Source of the DNA: an uncultured Bacilli bacterium
GTDB lineage: Bacteria; Bacillota_I; Bacilli_A; RF39; UBA660
Reading direction: 5' to 3'
Length of the DNA stretch: 8,923 nt
Assembly: GCA_947589695.1 (NCBI GenBank)
Contig: CANQBY010000040.1
Location: forward strand, 1-8,923
Shown: positions 6,084 to 8,923 of the stretch, in pieces
Position numbering within the stretch: the stretch's first letter is position 1
How the letters are laid out: each line of letters begins with the position of its first letter
Notes under the pieces: generated by a model
What the model was told of the DNA's origin: nothing
What the model saw: the letters and a program-made list of their open reading frames with translations, nothing else
Databases searched by the model: none
Position numbers and translations under genes: made by a program

Positions 6084-7184
6084 TTAGACATTAAATCTAA
6101 AATAGACAATATCTCCATCTTGCATTAAATAATCTTTACCTTCTAAGCGTAATTTCCCGGCTTCTTTAACCTTTAATTCACTTCCATATTCTCTTAAATC
6201 ATCAAAGCTCATTACTTCCGCTTTAATAAATCCTCTCTCAATATCACTATGAATTAAACCGGCACAAGACTTGGCATTGGTTCCCTGCTTAAAAGTCCAA
6301 GCCCGACATTCATCGGGACCACTTGTAAAAAATGTCGCTAAGCCTAATAAATTATATGTTGCAAAAATTAATTTATCTAATCCCGAACTACTAATTCCCA
6401 TTTCTTTTAAAAATATTTTTTTATCATCATCAGATAATTCGGCTAGTTCACTTTCCATTTGAGCACACATGACAATTACTCCACTGTGTTCTTTTAACGC
6501 ATATTCTTTCACTTTTAAAGTATAATCATTATCTCCTACTACTATATCATCTTCTTTAACATTTGCTACATAAATTAAAGGTTTAATTGTAATAAAATTA
6601 AATGATCGTAAAACCGCTTTTTCTTCATCGGTAAAATCCACTAATCTTAAAGGAATATTTTTCTCTAAGTTTTCTTTTGCTTTTTTTAACGCTTCTACTT
6701 CTAATATAGCTTCTTTATCTTTAGTTGTCTCGGCTTTCTTCACAATTTTTTCTAAACGATTATCAATAATTTCTAAATCGGCCAATATTAGTTCTACATT
6801 AATAACTTCTATATCTCTAATAGGATCTGTTCCCCCGATAACATGAGTAATATTTTCATCATCAAAACATCTTACAACCTCGCAAATCGCATCACATTCC
6901 CGAATATGACTTAAAAATTTATTACCTAAACCTTCTCCTTTTGAGGCTCCTTTAACTAATCCCGCAATATCTGTAAATTCAAAACTTGTTGGTACCACAC
7001 TTTTAGGCATATATAAATTTTCTAAAAATGTTAATCGTTCATCTGGCACTGTAACTATCCCTACATTAGGATCAATGGTCGCAAAAGGATAATTAGCTGC
7101 TAAAATATTTTTCTTAGTTATTGCATTAAATAAAGTTGACTTACCCACATTGGGAAGCCCTACAATTCCTGCTTTTAAACTCAT
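6084..7184 (-). CDS. ychF: YchF/OLA1 ribosome-associated P-loop ATPase
   Basis: A 366-residue Obg-family protein of normal full length. G1 is GLPNVGKS (9-16), and G3 is DIAGL (72-76) followed by VKGASKGEGLGNKFL. The G4 position carries NVKE (208-211) instead of NKxD, the change that makes YchF/OLA1 prefer ATP to GTP. A coiled-coil insertion (about 130-180) and a C-terminal TGS domain (about 283-366, with FFTSGPDECRAWTF and the DGDIVYFRFNV end) complete the family layout. The protein acts in the cytosol, binds ribosomes and influences stress responses and translation start. The start at 7182-7184 follows AGAAAGAGGT at suitable spacing. It has its own promoter; upstream on the same strand is the AbgT-like gene, ended by a terminator. 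Confidence 0.98.
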   Translation of the reverse strand: MSLKAGIVGLPNVGKSTLFNAITKKNILAANYPFATIDPNVGIVTVPDERLTFLENLYMPKSVVPTSFEFTDIAGLVKGASKGEGLGNKFLSHIRECDAICEVVRCFDDENITHVIGGTDPIRDIEVINVELILADLEIIDNRLEKIVKKAETTKDKEAILEVEALKKAKENLEKNIPLRLVDFTDEEKAVLRSFNFITIKPLIYVANVKEDDIVVGDNDYTLKVKEYALKEHSGVIVMCAQMESELAELSDDDKKIFLKEMGISSSGLDKLIFATYNLLGLATFFTSGPDECRAWTFKQGTNAKSCAGLIHSDIERGFIKAEVMSFDDLREYGSELKVKEAGKLRLEGKDYLMQDGDIVYFRFNV

Positions 7185-7220
7185 TTTAATACCTCTTTCT
7201 AAAAATCAATCGCTAATCAC

Positions 7221-7248
7221 ATTATAGCACATAATCGCTTAATAACAA
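7221..7248 (-). promoter_or_regulatory. Promoter of ychF
   Basis: On the minus strand, TTGTTA (7243-7248), a 16-base spacer and TATAAT (7221-7226) preceded by an extended TGC. It lies just beyond the terminator of the transporter gene. Confidence 0.75.
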
Positions 7249-7274
7249 GAAAAAAACATCAGTTTCCTGATATT
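7249..7274 (-). terminator. Intrinsic terminator of the AbgT-family gene
   Basis: On the minus strand, an 8-bp stem with one G-U pair (7274-7267 with 7262-7255) is closed by a GAAA tetraloop and followed by a T-run. It starts directly after the TAA stop at 7275. Confidence 0.82.
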
Positions 7275-8822
7275 TTAAATACTTACAACCCCGTTTATAC
7301 CTATCGGTAAACCAATTATATACCAAACAATTAATAAGGATAGTAAGATAACACCAACCACCACACTATAAGGAACTTGATATTTTAAAGTTTTAAATAA
7401 ATTTATTGGTTTACTATTTTGATTATATTTTTCTAAATAAGCTAAATAAATTACATAATAAGCCGCAACAGGAGTTAAAGCCATAAAGGCTGATTCGCCA
7501 AATCTAAATATTACTTGGGTAAACTCTGGAGCAATTCCCGCATCCATTAAAGTTGGTACCGCAATACCCGCTAAAATAAGCCATTTAAAATTGGAATTTG
7601 GTAAAAACAAAGTTGCTAGCCCACTTATTAAAAATAAGATAATAATTAAAGGAAAAGTTCCTAATCCCTCAATCGTTAAAATATTTGCAAGTCCGGCCAT
7701 TACTACTTCTCCAATATTAGTTTTCTTAAATATACTAATAAAAGTTGAAGCAAAAAAGATTAATACCAAAGTTTTTCCTATTCCATCTAAACTATGTCCT
7801 AAATCATCACATAAATCTTTATTATTTTTTATCGTTTTGGCTCCAATTCCATAAAAGAAACCTAAAATTACAAAAAACATTGTTACTACAAATACAAAAC
7901 CATTGCTAAAAAATGATGAGGCACTAAATAGTTTATCAATATAAAAGTTCTGTGAATAATCTAGTAACGCTCCTGATAAAGGAAGTCCTGGAATAATACA
8001 ATAGATAAAGAATAATAAATATAATAATCCCGCAATAACTGCTAAAACTAATCCTTTTAATTCTTTATTCGTTATTATAAATTCTTCTTCCATTTCCGTT
8101 TCTGGAAATTCATATTTTGGTAGTCTTGGAGCAATATAATTTTCCGTTATTAAAGTTATCGCAATTGCCACCAATATAACAGCCACAAGCATTATAAAGA
8201 AAAATGAAAAAGTTCCTAAACTATAACTTGGATTTATAGTATGAGCTCCCATTAAAGTACTTTTAAGTAATTCTGAATCACTACTTGTAAATAAAATATT
8301 TATCCCCGTCCCGGCACTTAAAGCCGCATAAGAAGCAATAATTCCAATATAAGGATTACGCCTTCCATAAGTAAATATTATGGCACTAAGAGGTATTATA
8401 ACTACATAAGGTAAATTACCTGCAATTCCGGCAATTATTGAAATTAAGACAATAAAGAACGTTACATTCTTCTTTTTTATTTTTTTAGTTAATAAAGTTA
8501 TAACTGTTTTTAAAAAACCACTTTTCTCCATTACTCCAATACCAATTAAAATAATAATTAAACTGGATAAAGGTGTAAAAGAAACAAAGTTTGAAACCGT
8601 TGTTGTAAATATATATTTAAGTCCACTTAAACTAAATAATGACGTAATTTGCGCTACACCTTGTGTAGTTTCTAAAGTTACATCATCTAAAATAGTTGTA
8701 TAATTAACTTGAACTCCTAATAACCCTAAAAAACCACTTATAACAATAGTTGCAAATATTAAAACTACCAATGTCATTATGGGATCTAAAGTAATTTTTT
8801 CTTTAAGATTTCTCTTCTTCAT
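7275..8822 (-). CDS. AbgT-family transporter
   Basis: A 515-residue inner-membrane transporter with about ten or more hydrophobic helices, matching the AbgT family (p-aminobenzoyl-glutamate importer AbgT, sulfonamide exporters MtrF and YdaH). Landmarks are FTPLSSLIIILIGIGVMEKSG (82-102, with a hairpin-like start), GIAGNLPYVVIIPLSAIIF (132-150), SAGTGINILFTSSD (169-182), and APEFTQVIFRFGESAFMALT (431-450). From memory of YdaH, W414, P432 and R440 fall at the spacing of its functional W400, P418 and R426, and D182 sits at about the place of D180. Position 443 is Glu where those proteins carry Asp. The natural substrate is not known here; import of folate breakdown product or export of antifolates are both possible. 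AGGAGG lies 5 bases before the ATG. The 5' end overlaps the DUF951 gene by 20 bases. Confidence 0.9.
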   Translation of the reverse strand: MKKRNLKEKITLDPIMTLVVLIFATIVISGFLGLLGVQVNYTTILDDVTLETTQGVAQITSLFSLSGLKYIFTTTVSNFVSFTPLSSLIIILIGIGVMEKSGFLKTVITLLTKKIKKKNVTFFIVLISIIAGIAGNLPYVVIIPLSAIIFTYGRRNPYIGIIASYAALSAGTGINILFTSSDSELLKSTLMGAHTINPSYSLGTFSFFFIMLVAVILVAIAITLITENYIAPRLPKYEFPETEMEEEFIITNKELKGLVLAVIAGLLYLLFFIYCIIPGLPLSGALLDYSQNFYIDKLFSASSFFSNGFVFVVTMFFVILGFFYGIGAKTIKNNKDLCDDLGHSLDGIGKTLVLIFFASTFISIFKKTNIGEVVMAGLANILTIEGLGTFPLIIILFLISGLATLFLPNSNFKWLILAGIAVPTLMDAGIAPEFTQVIFRFGESAFMALTPVAAYYVIYLAYLEKYNQNSKPINLFKTLKYQVPYSVVVGVILLSLLIVWYIIGLPIGINGVVSI

Positions 8823-8922
8823 TATGTCCTCCTATGACTTTTTTTAGTTTCCTTTCAAATTCTAATCTATCAATCATTATTTCTCTACCACAATTAACGC
8901 ACTTCAGTTTAATATCCACCCC
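8803..8922 (-). CDS. DUF951 family protein, C-terminal part (5' end outside window)
   Basis: The last 39 residues of a small protein run off the window edge. The visible sequence, in parts, is GVDIKLKCVNCGREIMIDR, then LEFERKLKKVI, then a polar GGHNEEEKS tail. The CVNC zinc-type CxxC followed by a hydrophobic turn and FERKLKKVI is characteristic of DUF951 (about 65 residues, YyzM-like in Bacillus), where a short barrel-like N-terminus precedes this part. Its function is unknown; nucleic-acid or ribosome association is only a guess. The polar tail is created by reading into the transporter start in another frame: the stop TAA (8803-8805) lies 20 bases inside that gene. In many Firmicutes DUF951 stands next to ychF; here the transporter lies between them. 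Confidence 0.8.
   Translation of the reverse strand, partial: GVDIKLKCVNCGREIMIDRLEFERKLKKVIGGHNEEEKS
8827..8832 (-). promoter_or_regulatory. Shine-Dalgarno of the AbgT-family gene, inside the DUF951 gene
   Basis: AGGAGG on the minus strand, 5 bases before the ATG at 8820-8822. It lies within the last codons of the DUF951 frame, so the transporter is probably translated in coupling with it and shares its mRNA. Confidence 0.75.
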
Positions 8923-8923
8923 A

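Noticed and set aside
6271..6462. A 63-residue plus-strand frame
   Set aside because: It lies wholly opposite ychF, has no ribosome binding site and no family-like sequence, so it is a shadow frame.
7591..7854. An 87-residue plus-strand frame
   Set aside because: It lies antisense inside the AbgT-family gene and its Lys/Ile/Pro-rich content mirrors the transmembrane codons of that gene.
1..8923. UGA read as tryptophan (Mollicutes code), suggested by the extreme AT content
   Set aside because: Tryptophans in conserved positions use TGG and long conserved frames such as ychF and typA run without in-frame TGA, so the standard code fits.

Overview
The window is strongly AT-rich chromosomal DNA from a low-GC Gram-positive bacterium. 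The evidence is the set of encoded proteins (TypA, YchF, a DUF951 protein, Bax-inhibitor-1, AbgT-type transporter, an InlB-repeat/Big2 surface protein), AGGAGG-type ribosome binding sites, and short A/T-rich hairpin terminators with U-tracts. Tryptophan is written TGG, and every complete gene stops at TAA or TAG, so the code looks standard. The surface-protein architecture and extreme AT bias suggest an uncultured, host-associated member of the Bacilli (RF39/Erysipelotrichia-like). That placement is an inference.

Layout. (1) Positions 1-1144, plus strand: the 3' part of typA, closed by a two-way hairpin. (2) Positions 1179-3207, minus strand: a two-gene accessory unit. An AAA_14/DUF4143 ATPase is followed by a DUF6904-like protein whose start overlaps the ATPase stop (TAATG). 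The second gene carries an apparent one-base frameshift at a G-run, so its first 44 codons are split between two frames and are missed by simple ORF calling. A GTACA-GAA-TGTAC palindrome sits in the presumed promoter. (3) Positions 3324-4976, minus strand: a large membrane-anchored, multidomain surface protein with its own terminator and promoter. (4) Positions 5163-5357, plus strand: a small ribbon-helix-helix protein, divergent from the surface-protein gene. (5) Positions 5393-8922, minus strand: a housekeeping/transport run reading DUF951 (partial), AbgT-family transporter, ychF, Bax-inhibitor-1. DUF951 and the transporter overlap by 20 bases. The transporter, ychF and Bax-inhibitor genes are separated by a terminator and/or new promoters.

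How they work together. typA (ribosome-associated GTPase) and ychF (ribosome-associated ATPase) are core translation-linked genes. The Bax-inhibitor-1 protein and the AbgT protein are membrane transport/homeostasis components. The ATPase/DUF6904 pair is the least understood part: its coupling and its possible operator suggest a co-expressed, regulated two-protein unit of unknown function. No RNA gene, CRISPR array, transposase or integrase is visible, and no gene-free stretch exceeds 300 bases; the longest is the 186-base divergent promoter region at 4977-5162.
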